Shown: piece after piece, positions 34,551 through 46,641 of the stretch | How the letters are laid out: every line of letters starts with the position of its first letter | Position numbering within the stretch: position 1 is the stretch's first letter | Assembly (NCBI GenBank): GCA_016647705.1 | Contig: JAENRU010000489.1 | Coordinates: 930,001-994,000, forward strand | Reading direction: 5' to 3' | Source of the DNA: Eucommia ulmoides | Lineage: Eukaryota > Streptophyta > Magnoliopsida > Garryales > Eucommiaceae | Length of the DNA stretch: 64,000 bases | Position numbers and translations under genes: made by a program | Notes under the pieces: generated by a model | Seen by the model: the letters and a program-made list of their open reading frames with translations, nothing else | The model's database searches: none | Told to the model about the DNA's origin: nothing

Positions 34551-35077
34551 GATCTTATGGTTAATATGAAAGTATGTGTGTGATATTTTATTATATAAAA
34601 AAAAATAAGTGGATCAGTGATTTAAATTTAGTTATTTCAGTTGATGATATATGTGAGATTTTGATACTGCTCAGTATGTGGTTATATTCTGTTTTAGTAG
34701 ATTTTGATAAATATACTTGATTCATAAATTATTTTTATATTATAAAGACAGTACACCGATAAAATATTTTATCTCAAGTATTCCAAAAATTAACGACAGG
34801 TCCACTACTCGCACTAGATAGAGTCAGAGGGTGTTATGACTTTTGAGGTTGTCAGGGCAGTTATGGGTAATAAGGGTTTTGGACTTTTGTGATTTATTAT
34901 GGTATAGTTGGATATGTATAATTCCTGAATTTTGAGTTGATAAAATTTTAAAAATTTATGCCAATTGTGAGGTAGTTGTACATTTGTTATTCAAGTTGTA
35001 TTTGTAATTGGTTAGATAAAATATCAAGTCGAGGTCAAACCTAATCTTCGGCTTAGAGTCCGAGGTGAGGTGTAACA

Positions 35078-35841
35078 GTAATTCTCATGGTGTGCAGTGA
35101 TTTTAGATTTTTAACATAATTGTTCGACTTCTTAACAAAACTATTGTATCTGGTTGAATAGTGGATTGTAAATTTTGGAATTATAATTGAAACAAAATCT
35201 TGAAATAAAATTAAAGTATCGTCACATTTTAATTTTATAATATTAATCTTATCACTTTTTTTTCTTTTTTTAAATTTCAAAATAATTTCATGAAAAATTG
35301 TTTTCACATAAAACACTTTGTTACGAGGGGTAGTCACGCACTCGAATAAGATAGTCTTTCACCCTGTGTGGATTGATAACGGTCGTGTGTATAAAAAAAA
35401 TTAAGTTTATAAATGAAGGAATCAAAGAATGAGGAATTAAAGTATGCAAAATAGTGACGAGATATCTTTTTCACTTCCAAATGAATGATTCATCCCATAT
35501 AAAACAAATATTATAAAAGTATTTTTTTCAAACAAATATTATAAATATGTGCATTACTAGAAAGCAAAACTTAATAATCATATCATCGAGTGGAAATATC
35601 CTCCGTAAATAGCAAGTTTCTATTTTTAACAATTTTCATAATATCTACCACTTTATCATATCTATATTGTCGTTTGTAACCTATTGGATTGGAAATCACA
35701 AGTTCAACCTTACCTACTAAAAACATAAATTTATATTAAAAAAAACACTTTTATAATATTTGTTTTATTTTTCACTCTCTATATTCTTTTTTTCTTTTTT
35801 CTTTTTTTATATATATTTTTATGTATTTTAATATTTTAAAT
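35078..35841. other. AT-rich spacer
   Basis: No gene recognised. Its last about 95 bp (CACTCTCTATATTC ... ATGTATTTTAATATTTTAAA) matches 59095-59185. This identifies it as the left flank of the target into which the 23-kb element inserted. Confidence 0.6.
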
Positions 35842-36387
35842 TGATAATGGGTAATTTTGATAGTTAATTTTACAAATCATTTACCATTAAAATTACCACT
35901 ATGACCTAATTTGGTCATTGAACCTACCACTACCCTAAATGGCCTAACCACTAATTAGTGGTGGTCTAATTTCACTACAAAATGAATATTTAACTCCAAA
36001 ATTGGTCCATGAAATTCCAATAAATAGGGGTCTCATTCTTCACCAAAAGATACATCAAGATTTGCCCACAAAATACAAGTCTTTCATTTTCGTCTCTACT
36101 TGAAGAGAAGTCCTAGCTTAATAGCAAAACAAGCAAGCCGAATTCTCGCGCCTACGCTTCTTGTTAGAGGGCAGTAAACTCTACCTAATTATAAATTCTA
36201 TTTTAAATTTCCTGAATCATATTTTTCCTCTAAACAATTGTGACTTACTCTCACACCGGATGGGCTTCACTGGGAACCTAAGCTCCAATGTCTAAGCCTT
36301 GTTTTGCAAGAACAGGTCAACGAAGTAAACCTGACAGAGTTCAACCATAGTAACTCTGATCCACCGAACTAAATTTCGGCATCATCA
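35842..36387 (+). repeat. 5' LTR of the 23-kb element
   Basis: It starts TGATAATGGG and ends CATCATCA. It aligns throughout with 58407-58953 with roughly 10-12% difference by eye. CCAATAAATAGGGGTC (about 36018) is the likely TATA region; CTTACTCTCACACCGGA is shared with the other copy. It is followed by TTTGGTGTCGTCTATGGG (36389), the conserved leader/PBS region of Tat-type elements. Confidence 0.88.
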
Positions 36388-36472
36388 ATTTGGTGTCGTC
36401 TATGGGAAAGACAAACAATTGTTCTAAATAATCTTATCAATCACGTTAATGGTTACTCTGAGATTCGGAATC

Positions 36473-37190
36473 ATGACCAATGAAAACGAAAGCGAAAGAC
36501 AGCCAATCCGTACGACTAATCATGAAACTGGTCCTTCGGAGAAACACCCATACTCTTGATGGAATTGAAGAATGAGATACGTTATCTCTCTTAGATTGTT
36601 CGATACCTAACTAGACAGTCTAAGCAAGGTCAACTACTTCTGTCGTCGCCTGTCCCTTGAGGATATGTGCCACCTGTCAATAAGGCACAACTTATTACCG
36701 ACAAATGATGGAGAGTTAGTGGCGAACATCGCCAGGAGGAGGAGCGTAGTCAAGGGCAGCGTGATCTCCGTCGAGAACTAGAGAGGATCCAAAAGAAGAG
36801 AGACGAGTTATGTCGAGGAAGTCATAACAGCCAAAAAGGCCCCGGAGCTCTATGATTTGAGAAAACCCCCAGCGTACACTCACGACTGGGACCCCACGCA
36901 TCATCGGCACGAATTGAAGACAGAAGGAATGGAGCACCTGCATTGAGAAACGAGTCACGCCATGCTTGGATGGCGAACAAAGCACATAACATGTCTTACA
37001 ACGTCCTACTGCCTTCAACAAAGGCCTCATCGACATCACGTCTAAGAGATCAACAAAGCGACTTGTATTGACAAACCACAAAGACTTACAGGAATAGGTT
37101 AAGGCCATCAATGAAAAACTTAGATAAATTGGGAAGAAGGAGCCCAATGTTTACGAGATCGTGAAAAGGAAAGCTTCTCCCTTTACTACC
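36473..37190 (+). pseudogene. gag remnant of the 23-kb element
   Basis: The reading opens with MTNENESERQPIRTTNHETG and soon meets stops. Later frames keep an Arg/Glu-rich region and the conserved end KLDKLGRRSPNVYEIVKRKA followed by SPFTTRVL, which precedes the capsid core in Tat-type gag. The capsid core itself is absent: the sequence changes at about 37200 to an LTR-like fragment. Confidence 0.6.
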
Positions 37191-37211
37191 CGGGTACTAC
37201 GGAAAAAAATT

Positions 37212-37604
37212 GATGTGCGAAAAAATTCTGCCTAGTGGGAGAGCTAATTAAGGTGTCATTCTCCACCATTTTTTGCCTAGATGGGATCCGATTATGATAT
37301 AACTCCCCCCACTAAATACCCACATTAATGGGGGTGTAACTCCCCATTAATGGTGATATAATAAGTGCGGAATTATGGGCCAAAAAAAAGGAATTCTTGG
37401 GAGACTGTCAATCTATAAAAGTGAGGCATCACGCGAGACACAATGGATAGATACTCTCTTAATAGGAGATTCAACTATTTTCTGTATACAATTGTATTAT
37501 CTATTGTTGTTAACAAATCTCTCTGCATTCTATTGTATTTTACCCTCCTTAGAGAATTATAATCTAAGTGGGTAGTGTGTAATTGAGTTTTTTGGGACGT
37601 GTGG
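37212..37604 (+). repeat. LTR-like fragment
   Basis: TGATGTGCGAAAAAATTC opens a stretch with CAATCTATAAAAGTGAGG (TATA-like, about 37410) and then T-rich sequence, resembling the promoter half of a different LTR. It matches no other LTR in the window, and its end is cut by the chromovirus insertion at 37605. Confidence 0.4.
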
Positions 37605-37899
37605 TGTAAAACCTAAATCGTAAAACGTACATCATAAATAGTTGCATTTTAGAGTATTAAAAAATTTTAGGTAAATTTTTATTGATTAAGAACTCAAATC
37701 AAAACTTGGGGGTCAAATTTGTAAATTTAAAAATATTACTCTCAACTTGGGATGCGAATTGCCAATTAGAAATCAAAAATTGAAAATGTTAGGGATCAAA
37801 TTACAATTTCAGAAACTTATAAATGTTGAATTGAACTAAAAAAAAAAAAGACTTTAAGGAATTAGAGGGGGGAAAGAGTAATTTAACAAAAAAAAATTA

Positions 37900-37938
<39 letters not shown>

Positions 37939-40268
37939 GCATACGCCGTGCGTGCGAGACCGCTGGAAGGGAGAAGAACAGAGAGACAACGTGGCAGACT
38001 AAGAGCGTTTTCCACTACTTAATCCATGCAATATATACATACTTGTGCATGTGCATTGATCAAACAGCCTCCATCAAGTTTGAAATTAGAAAAAAAATCT
38101 AGAGAGAGAGAGATAGGACTGGAGCACAAAAGGGGTGGTCGGACTTCCTTGAGTCGGTGTTCCTTCGGCAAGGTGGTCATGGCTATTGCTCGTATGCATG
38201 ATCATGGAGGTGTCTTCGTCAATTTCAGGGGAGAGCGAAAGTGGTTTGGTCGGTAGGGTGGGTCATCGACGGCGTGACGGGTGCATCGCCGGTAAGCGAA
38301 CGTTGGGTTCGATTGTTCAGCCTGTCGACGATCTTTGATCTGGTGAGTACTTATACATATTTAATTGATCATTCTAGTAGGTGTGTGCATGCATGTGTAT
38401 GTGATCGGCGATAGGATCGCCGGTGGGTTTCGGTTTCGTCCAACGGTGGCGTTTTGACGGAGTGTATGTGTTCTGATTCTTGTTTCGTGTAGCGTGTGTG
38501 TGTGTGTGTTGCCTCGACTGCATGCGTGAGCGATCGTCGCCACTGCGTGGCCAACGGTGTGTGTCACCGCTACGGCGGTGCATGCTTGTGGCCTCCTCTG
38601 TTTCGGGTCAATACAGTAGAATGTGGGTATGTGGGAGTGTTGTTCGAGTCGTCGTCCGTCGACCCTCGGCGATCGTGTGTGTGGGCGTTCCGGTTCAGTG
38701 TTATGCATGTGTGTGTGTTTTACCCAGTTTGGCCGGCGACGGGAGTGTAGGACAGTGTATGTATGTGTGTAGTGTGTTGATCAGTGTGTATATGCGTGTG
38801 CATGGGTGTGTTGCTGAAAAACTGTTATGGTAGCTGGTGCGTCGCCGACAAGGAGGGCTGGTCGGCCGGTGGTGGTGTCGGCAGGCGGAGCACAAACAGA
38901 AAACAGAAACAGGAAAAAGAAAAAAGAAAAAAAAAAAGAAGAAGAAGAAGAAGGGAAAGAAAAAAAAAAGAATTTGCACAAACCACCCCGATAAGAATTA
39001 AAAACCTATTTCGCGGCCCATGAACGATTCGGAATGAGTAACGTTTTCCGTTAAGTTTATTTCAGTTTATTGAATTGAATTTTAACATCAAAATTTTGGA
39101 ATCGGAATAATAAATTGGGACCGTGTGTATTACTAAATTTTGTGCAATTATTTTTTTAATGAAATAAAAATTACCCGAAACAATAATTTTCATAAGTAAA
39201 ATGTGGGAAATGGAAAATTTCGGAACTTAGGGTCTGGATTGCACAATTTGATTATTTTGCATAAAATATTAATTTAGGCCCTATCATTACTAGGTTCGCA
39301 AACGCCAACATCTTGGTAGGCTTTGGACGGTATTGTTATTGTAGCATAAGAAGCGAGGTGAGTGTACTGTCTTCTTACCGAACTGTTTTCTGTATATATA
39401 TATGATGACATATGTGTTTGCTTACACTGTACGATTTTATAAAGGATATGGATCAAGCAGGTTTTTGGAATTGTGTTGGTTTCTAAAAGAAGGCATAAAA
39501 ATAATTTTCGTCAGATATGAGTGGATTATATTTCTCCCCGTAAGGGGTGTGGATTATATTTCTCTCCAAAAGGGGTGTAGATATTTCGTAGGAAGGCATT
39601 CCTACAAATGTTACGGTACCGTTGCAACTCCCGATCGTGAAGTTAAAACGATCACTATGGCTAGCCAGTATGTGTTGTAGTGGAGTGGTGGTTTGAGATG
39701 TGATGTTTATTTATACTGGATGATTTATTATTTATTGTGATGATCGGTATGATATTTATACTAGATGGTTTTGAAATGGAACTTATATATATTGCTTTAT
39801 TTTCACTACATATATTGTGAAAACTTTTACACACTATGTGACATCTAGATACTTATGCTTAATCTATATTTAAATGATGTATTATTTAGAATGTATTATT
39901 ATGTAAAAATGTTTTTATTAAGAAGACAGTACACTCGCAGGTGAAATAGCTAGGAGTCGGTCCCCTACTGGCATTGGGTAGAGTCCGACAATGGTATAGT
40001 GAGGGATTATTTTAGGAGGTTGCTGCCTGAGGCGAACCTAGGAGAGGTTCATTGTTGTTTTTATCTTTTTTTTTTTTTTTTTTTTTTGTTATTAAAAATT
40101 CAGGGACGGGTGTGTCCCTAGTTAGAGAAAATGTTTATAGCCTGATTTTGGTGATTGTATAATTATGATTGTCTACTATCGCTTTCTAGTTGGTTTGTCC
40201 CTTAGAGGATGTCGTGTCGATATCATGCTGGCCCCATAGGTGACGGGCGTCTGGGGTGGGGGGTGACA
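37605..40268 (+). repeat. 5' LTR of the chromovirus (2664 bp)
   Basis: It starts TGTAAAACCTAAATCG and ends GGGGGTGACA. TA-rich sequence (37904-37933) precedes a short leader, and the 38.3-38.85 kb part is TG-rich like the equivalent part of the solo LTR at 13374-16410. Two 22-24 bp inverted motifs (39355-39376 and 39920-39943) bracket a 540-bp internal segment. Confidence 0.88.
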
Positions 40269-40272
40269 ATTT

Positions 40273-40284
40273 TGGTATCAGAGC
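40273..40284 (+). promoter_or_regulatory. Primer binding site, initiator tRNA-Met
   Basis: TGGTATCAGAGC, perfect, four bases after the LTR end. It is where initiator tRNA-Met would prime minus-strand DNA. Confidence 0.93.
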
Positions 40285-40502
40285 CTAAGTTATAGGTTCT
40301 GTAGACTTACTAGTGTTTGTAGCATAAAGGATCATGAGATAGAAAGACGTATCAGTCATCTAGTCAGTAGGGGACTTTAAGATAAGGTGTTAGTGGGTGC
40401 TGTTGATACTCGCGTAATAGTTAATTAACGTATATTAATTACTGTCATTTTTCTGGTTGACCAAGTTAGTCGTTGAATTGAATTTTATGGCTGATAACAG
40501 GT

Positions 40503-43500
40503 ATGGAGGAGGGAGATGAAACCTCTGGGAGTGTGAGACCCTAGGGGCAGGCGGAATCCCCGAGGCAAGTGGAGCCTCAGGAACAGATAGATAGGGACCA
40601 GGAAAGTTTGCATATTGTGGAATCCCACACGCAGGGTGATATGTTACAAGGGAGCTTAGACGCGGTCGAAAGAATTTTGCAGGCCGCTGCCTAGCTGACG
40701 GAGCAGCAAGCGAGGATTATGGAAAGTCAAAGGGCCCAAAGTGATACTGCCACATCTCAGGCGGTACGACTGAAGAGGTTCAAGGAGTTAGACCCTCCGG
40801 CTTTTACCGAGACGGCGGGTCCAGCTGATGCAGAGAATTGGATTAGAGGTGTGGGTCATGTATTTGAGGCGATGGGAATTATCGACGATAGTCGAGTTTC
40901 TCTTGCCACTTTTCAGCTGAGGGAGGAGACCGAGCATTGGTGGAAAAAAATGAAAAAGTTGATTTCTGATTCTGGCGAGGAGATCACGTGGGGTCGTTTC
41001 GTTGCCGTGTTTAACGAGAAATATCTTCCTGAGTCTTACTGATTCTAGATGGAGGAAGAATTTATCGTGTTGAAGCAGGAAAATATGACAGTTCAGCAAT
41101 ACGAAGTCAAATTTGATTCTTTATCCCGTTTTGCCCCTGATCTGGTAAAGACGGAAGAGGCGAAATGTAGACGTTTCCAAAAGGGACTTCAGTTAGAGAT
41201 TTGTTTCAGGTTGACAAGCAAGCAGATTAAGAATTATGCAGAGTTGGTGAATACGGCAAAGCTAGTGGAGAAGGATGTGCAGGAAGCCGTCGAAAGTCGA
41301 GAGCAGTTCAAGAAGAGCCAATTTGAGTCACCCAGCAGATTTTTGGGTAGCACTTCACGAGGGACGGTATCTCGTCCGCCAGTTGCTCGGGCCTCATCGT
41401 TTGGCCAATCAGTCAGAAGCCGTGGTCCCCGACAATCATACCCCAGGCAACAACAAAGTGCATCGGAAGCTAGTGTGGGTCCGCAAAGGTATGGGAAGAG
41501 TCAGCCGGTTACTCAAACTAAGGGAAACAGTTGTTATCAGTGTGGAGCACTGGGTCATTTAGCTAGAGATTGTCCTAGGGGAGGACTGATATGTTTTCAT
41601 TGTTATGAGCCGGGTCACATATCTACGCATTGTCCGAAACTTGCTTCTACATTTGTGCCCCCTGTGAGCAATATGGGTAGTGTGGGTCCTAGCACTGCCC
41701 AAGGGCTTGGTAGAGGATCGGCTGGTAGACCTCTAACGCGAGGCCGTGTGTTTGCTACTACTCAACATGATGCTCAATTTACTCTTGATGTGGTCACAGG
41801 TATCATATCTTTATATGCTAGAGATGCTCGTGTACTTATTAATTTCAGTTTTACGCATTCATTTGTTTCAACAACCTTCATGATGCAAGTAGGCAGATTT
41901 CCCATTTCTTTATCATATCGTATTGTTATTTCTACTCCAGTGGGTGAGTCGGTCTGGATCGATAGTATGTATAAAGACAGTCCACTTCGGTTTGGTGATA
42001 GAGAGTTATTGACAGATCTATTACCCCTGAGTATTCACGATTTCGATATAATATTGGGTATGGATTTGCTATTCGGATATCATGCCACGGTGGACTATTT
42101 CAAGAAAGAAGCGATATTTCGAATCTCAGACGAGCCAGAGTTTGTATTTGCTGGAGATAGAATTATCACTCCTGTCAGTTTAATTTCAGTTCTAGAAGCC
42201 AAGAAATTATTGAGGAAGGGATGTCAGGGATATCTTGCGCAAGTGATTGACACCAGTCAGAGAGAAATTCGAGTGGCAGATATTCCAATAGTCAGAGATT
42301 TTTCTGACGTATTTCTGGAATAATTGCCAGGGTTGCCCGTAGATAGGGAGATGGAATTCACGATCAAGTTACTTCCTGGCACTACCTCTATATTGATTCC
42401 ACCTTATCGTATGACACCTACTAAGCTGAAAGAGTTGAAAGTGCAGTTGTAAGATTTATTAGACCGTGGGTTCATCAGGCCTAGTGTCTCCCCATGGGGT
42501 GCCCCAGTACTGTTCGTGAAGAAGAAGGTTGGCACGTTGAGAATGTGAATTGATTATCGGCAGCTGAATAGGGTGACGGTTCGCAATAAATATCCGTTGC
42601 CTAGGATTGATGACTTGTTTGACCAGCTCCAGAAAGCTAAAGTATTTTCCAAGATAGATCGTCGATCGGGGTACCACCAACTGAAAGTTAGAGATAAGGA
42701 CATAGCAAAAACGGCATTTCGTACGAGATATGGACACTATGAATTTCTGGTTATGCCCTTTGGATTAACAAACGCCTTTGTTGCTTTCATGGACTTGATG
42801 AACCGTATCTTTCAGCCTTATCTGGATCAATTTATCATAGTGTTCATTGATGACATATTGGTCAATTCCCAAAGTAGGGAAGAGCATGCGAAGCGTCTCC
42901 AACTCGTATTACAGACGTTGCGAGAGAAGCGGTTATATGCGAAATTTAGTAAATGTGAATTCTGGCTAGATCATATAGTATTTTTAGGGCATGTTATTTC
43001 AGGAGATGGTATTCAGGTAGACCTAAAGAAAGTTGAAGCTGTTGTTCAGTGGGAAAGACAAAAAAATGTGACTAAAGTTCGAAGCTTCCTAGGATTGGCG
43101 GGCTATTATCGACGGTTTGTGCAAGGATTTTTCGTTATAGCTACCCCGTTAACTCGATTGACCCGCAAGGAATCCAAATTTGAGTGGACTGATAAATGTG
43201 AGCAGAGTTTCTAGGAGTTGAAGAGTAGATTGATATCGGCACCAATATTGTCCCTCCCGTCGGAAGGAGGTGGTTTCGTGATTTATAGTGACGCGTCACA
43301 CCAAGGGCTGAGATGTGTTCTAATGCAGTATGGTCACGTAATCGCATATGCATCCCGGCAATTGAAGAACCATGAGTGTAATTACCCGACGCACGATTTG
43401 GAGTTGGCAGCAATTGTGTTGGCCCTGAAGATTTGGAGGCACTACCTGTATGGCGAGACATGTGAAATATACACCGACCATCAGAGTTTGAAATACTTGT

Positions 43501-45212
43501 TTACTCAGAAGAAATTAAATCTAAGGCAGAGGCGTTGGATAGAGTTGATCAAGGATTATAATTGCACCATCCACTATCATCCAGGAAAAGCTAATGTTGT
43601 AACAGATGCTTTAAGTCGAAAATTAGCAGGTTCGGTCGCACACATTCGAGTTGCGCATGCTAACTTGTATGCAGAGTTGAGATCGTTGCGAGTTCAGTTA
43701 GCGGTTGGTCAGACGGCAGTATTGCTTGCAACCTTGACTTTGAGGCCGACATTGATTAACCGCATTATTGAATCTCAAAAGTCAGACGTTTTATTGGAGA
43801 GGATACGAGATGAAGTGAAAAATGGTCACAGAACTGATCATCATATCAGGGATAGTGACGAAGCTTTGATGTGTGGGAATAGGTTGTGTGTGCCTAAAGA
43901 TGTCAATTTGAAAAATGATATATTGAAAAAGGCGCATAGCTCAGCGTACGCGATACATCCGGGGGGCACCAAAATGTATCAAGATTTGCGTGAGCATTAT
44001 TGGTGGATCAGAATGAAACGAAAAATAGCAGAATTTGTTGTCAGGTGCCTTGTTTGTCAGCAAGTAAATATTGAGTATCAACGTTCAGGTGGGTTATTGC
44101 AACCTCTACCCATTCCGGAGTGGAAGTGGGAGCATATCACGATGGATTTCGTTTCGAGATTATCCCGTACTCAAAAGGGGTATAATTTCATCTGGGTGAT
44201 CGTTGATAGGTTTACCAAGTCCGCTCATTTTTTGGCTGTAAAGACGACATTTTCTCTTGAAAAATATGCCCGATTGTATATCGATGAGATTGTTAGGTTG
44301 CACGGCGCACCGATTTCTATAGTGTCGGATAGAGATCCGAGATTTACTTCGCGGTTCTAGCCGAGTCTCCAGACTGCTTTGGGTACCAAGCTGAATTTTA
44401 GTACCGCTTTCCATCCTCAGACAAATGGTCAATCAGAGCGTATGATACAGACGTTGGAGGATATGTTGAGGGGATGTGTTCTGAAATTTCCTGGTAGTTG
44501 GGATGATCATTTGTCGTTGATGGAATTCGCCTACAATAACAGCTACCATTCGGCAATCGAGATGGCTCCGTATGAAGCGTTGTATGGTAGGAGATGCAGA
44601 ACCCCAGTTTGTTGGACTGAGGTGGGTGAACGTAAATTGTTAATGTCGGACATAGCCCATCTGACAGCAGACAAAGTAGATGTGATTCGAGAAAAATTAA
44701 AAATTGTTCAGAGTCGACAGAAGAGTTATGCAGACAAGCGCCGACGGGAGTTCGAGTTCGAGGTGGGAGATCATGTGTTCTTGCGTATTTTTCCATGGAA
44801 AGGCATAATGAGGTTCGGGAAGAAAGGGAAGTTGAGCCCAAGATACATTGGACCATATGAAATTCTAGAACGAGTTGGCACGACAGTGTATAGACTTGCG
44901 TTACCGCCAGAATTATCTCGACTATACGACGTTTTTCATGTATCGATGCTCCGAAAATATATGCCAGACGCTTCTCATGTGTTGACTTCGCAGTCGATCG
45001 AGTTGGGAACATATTTGACCTACGTTGAAGAGCCAGTCCAAATCCTAAGCCGTAAAGACCAAGTGTTGCGAACGAAAACGATTCCTTTAGTCAAAGTGTT
45101 ATGGCGTAGTCGTGCGGTGGAAGAGGCGACATGGGAGCGAAAGGAAGAAATAAAGAACAAATACCCGCATTTGTTCGACTCAGGTAAAATTTCGGGACAA
45201 AATTTCTTTTAG
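40503..45212 (+). pseudogene. Chromovirus gag-pol polyprotein, one frame with nine stops
   Basis: A single reading frame of about 1570 codons runs from ATG 40503 to TAG 45210-45212 without a frameshift. It is broken only by stops at 40542, 40692, 41040, 41046, 42321, 42450, 42546, 43212 and 44358. Domains in order: gag capsid (WWKKMKKLISDSGEEITWG); two zinc knuckles (CYQCGALGHLARDCP, about 41531, and CFHCYEPGHISTHCP, about 41591); protease region where the usual DSG active site reads NFS (LINFSFTHSFVS, about 41836); RT with FIDDILV (about 42844); RNase H ([21 protein letters not shown]); integrase zinc finger (about 43960-44060) and catalytic core ([34 protein letters not shown]); and a chromodomain-like end (VKVLWRSRAVEEATWE). 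It cannot make a functional product. Confidence 0.93.
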
Positions 45213-45223
45213 GAGGAAAGAGT
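45211..45223 (+). promoter_or_regulatory. Polypurine tract
   Basis: AGGAGGAAAGAGT directly precedes the 3' LTR stub and overlaps the polyprotein stop codon. It is the plus-strand priming site. Confidence 0.88.
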
Positions 45224-45265
45224 TGTAAAACCTAAATTGTAAAATGTACGTCATAAATAGTTGCA
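45224..45265 (+). repeat. 42-bp stub of the chromovirus 3' LTR
   Basis: TGTAAAACCTAAATTGTAAA and the following 22 bp match the start of the 5' LTR with three differences. At 45266 the sequence switches to pol of the surrounding element. Confidence 0.9.
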
Positions 45266-46641
45266 AATACACTCGATCGATCTGGACCGAATTGTCCAGA
45301 TCGGGATGGCTCTCTCGGGAGACAAAAAATAGCAACCAATCAAGCTTCTCAGAGCCAAACAATGATGTATTCGCCTGGTCACATGCGGATCTACCCGGGA
45401 TAGACCCAAGTATCTCCATGCACCGGTTGTACACTGACCCAACGTACCCACCAGTTCAACAGAAGTGACAAAAGTTCAAGCCAGAGCAACAAACTGTGAT
45501 CAATGAAAAAACCAAGAAGCTACTTGATGCAAATACCATCGAAGAAATCAACTTCCCCCTCTGGCTAGCAAACGTGATCCTAGTAAAGAAAAAAATGAGG
45601 AAATGCCGTATATGTATGGACTTCACCGACCTCAACAAGGCTTGCCCGACTGATTGTTTTTCACTTCCAAAGATCGACGTAATTGTGGACGTTATGGCAG
45701 GTTACAAGTCGCTTAGTTTTATCGACGCCTTTTTTAGGTACAACCAGATTAGCATGTACCCGCCTGACAAAGAAAAAGCAACCTTCATCACCGACAAGGG
45801 CCTATACTGCTACAAAGTTATATTGTTCAGACTATAAAATACTAGAGAGACATACCAAAGGTTGGTGAACAAAATGTTCGTTGATCTACTCGGGAAGTAT
45901 ACATCGATGACATGCTAGTAAAAGGTAAGTTGGCTGGTAATCATCTAGTCAATCTATAGAAGCGCTTTGATGTGCTTAGAAGGCATAGGATGAAGTTACA
46001 CCCAAGCAAATGCGTGTTCAGAGTTAGCGTCGAAAAATTTCTCAGTTATCTAGTAACAAGAAAAAGAATCAAATCTAGCCCAGAGAAAGTCAAAATGATC
46101 TTAAACGTGACATCCCCAAGGACGATCAAGGAGGCACAAAGCCTGACAGGGCAAGTAGCAACTTTGAATCGTTTTATTTCCCGGGTTTTTCAAAACTCTA
46201 CAGGGCAACAAAAGTTTGTAGTGGACCGATGAGTATGAGAAAGCCTTCCAAAAAAATCAAGAATTACATCTCAGAACCACCGATACTCCCCACCTCGAAG
46301 CCAACATAAGAAATGATCATATATTTGGCGGCATCGTCGACCACCGTGAGCTCGGCGCTCGTGATAGAAGAACAAAGAGTTCAAAAGCCTGTATATTATG
46401 TCAGCCATGTGTTGAACGGGGTAAAATCTTGATATCCTCATCTTGAGCTGATAGCTTACGCACTCATAATTTCGGCGGGAAAGTTTCGACATTATTTCCC
46501 AGCTCATCCAATAAGAGTATTGAATAACCAACTATTGAGACTCATACTATACTGACCAGAGACTTCTGGAAGATTGCTCAAGTGGCCGATCCGACTCGGG
46601 CAATTCCATATTGAATACCGCTCAAGGATCGTCATCAAGGG
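45266..46641 (+). pseudogene. Reverse transcriptase / RNase H region of the 23-kb element (broken)
   Basis: The region starts with FAWSHADLPGIDPSISMHRL (45368), a conserved stretch just before RT. RT motifs follow: LWLANVILVKKK, CRICMDFTDLNKACP, SFIDAFFRYNQI, and YIDDMLVKG (about 45900) with the catalytic Asp pair still present. The connection region (LHPSKCVF, PRTIKEAQSLTGQVATLNRF) and first RNase H remnants (PVYYVSHVLNG) come next. At least three frame changes and several stops make it nonfunctional. It ends at the hAT MITE. Confidence 0.85.

Larger units (their letters stand above)
32789..35077. mobile_element. Mosaic of LTR-derived DNA, mixed orientation
   Basis: The right part (about 34000-35077, plus strand) matches the ends of the LTRs at 15.2-16.4 kb and 39.4-40.3 kb: CATCATAACTCCCGATTGTG at 34382, AAAGACAGTACACC at 34746, and the end GAGGTGTAACA. 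The left part (32789 to about 33850) looks like a minus-oriented LTR, with a PBS just outside it, a GA-rich leader and a TATA run at about 33230-33345, and AGAAGACAATACACTCATC at 33833 matching the minus orientation. The block starts TG and ends CA but has no target duplication, so rearrangement between two elements is more likely than a single solo LTR. Confidence 0.5.
37605..45265 (+). mobile_element. Ty3 chromovirus (Tekay/Del-like), degraded, 3' LTR nearly lost
   Basis: 5' LTR 37605-40268, initiator-Met PBS 40273-40284, polyprotein 40503-45212, purine tract 45211-45223, and only 42 bp of the 3' LTR (45224-45265, matching 37605-37646). The polyprotein order gag-protease-RT-RNase H-integrase with a C-terminal chromodomain-like tail is that of chromoviruses. 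The element inserted into the 23-kb element; the missing 3' LTR means a deletion of about 2.6 kb ran to or past its right boundary. Confidence 0.88.

Noticed and set aside
34194..34583. 129-codon open frame at 34.2 kb
   Set aside because: It spans LTR sequence plus a SINE inserted on the other strand; no homology recognised.
36716..37147. 143-codon minus-strand open frame
   Set aside because: It is antisense to gag remnants of the 23-kb element; the plus-strand conserved motifs explain the sequence better.
38361..39023. Overlapping open reading frames at 38.4-39.0 kb
   Set aside because: Same compositional effect within the corresponding part of the chromovirus 5' LTR; no domain and no codon preference.
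44398..45012. 204-codon minus-strand open frame
   Set aside because: Antisense shadow of the integrase region of the chromovirus polyprotein.
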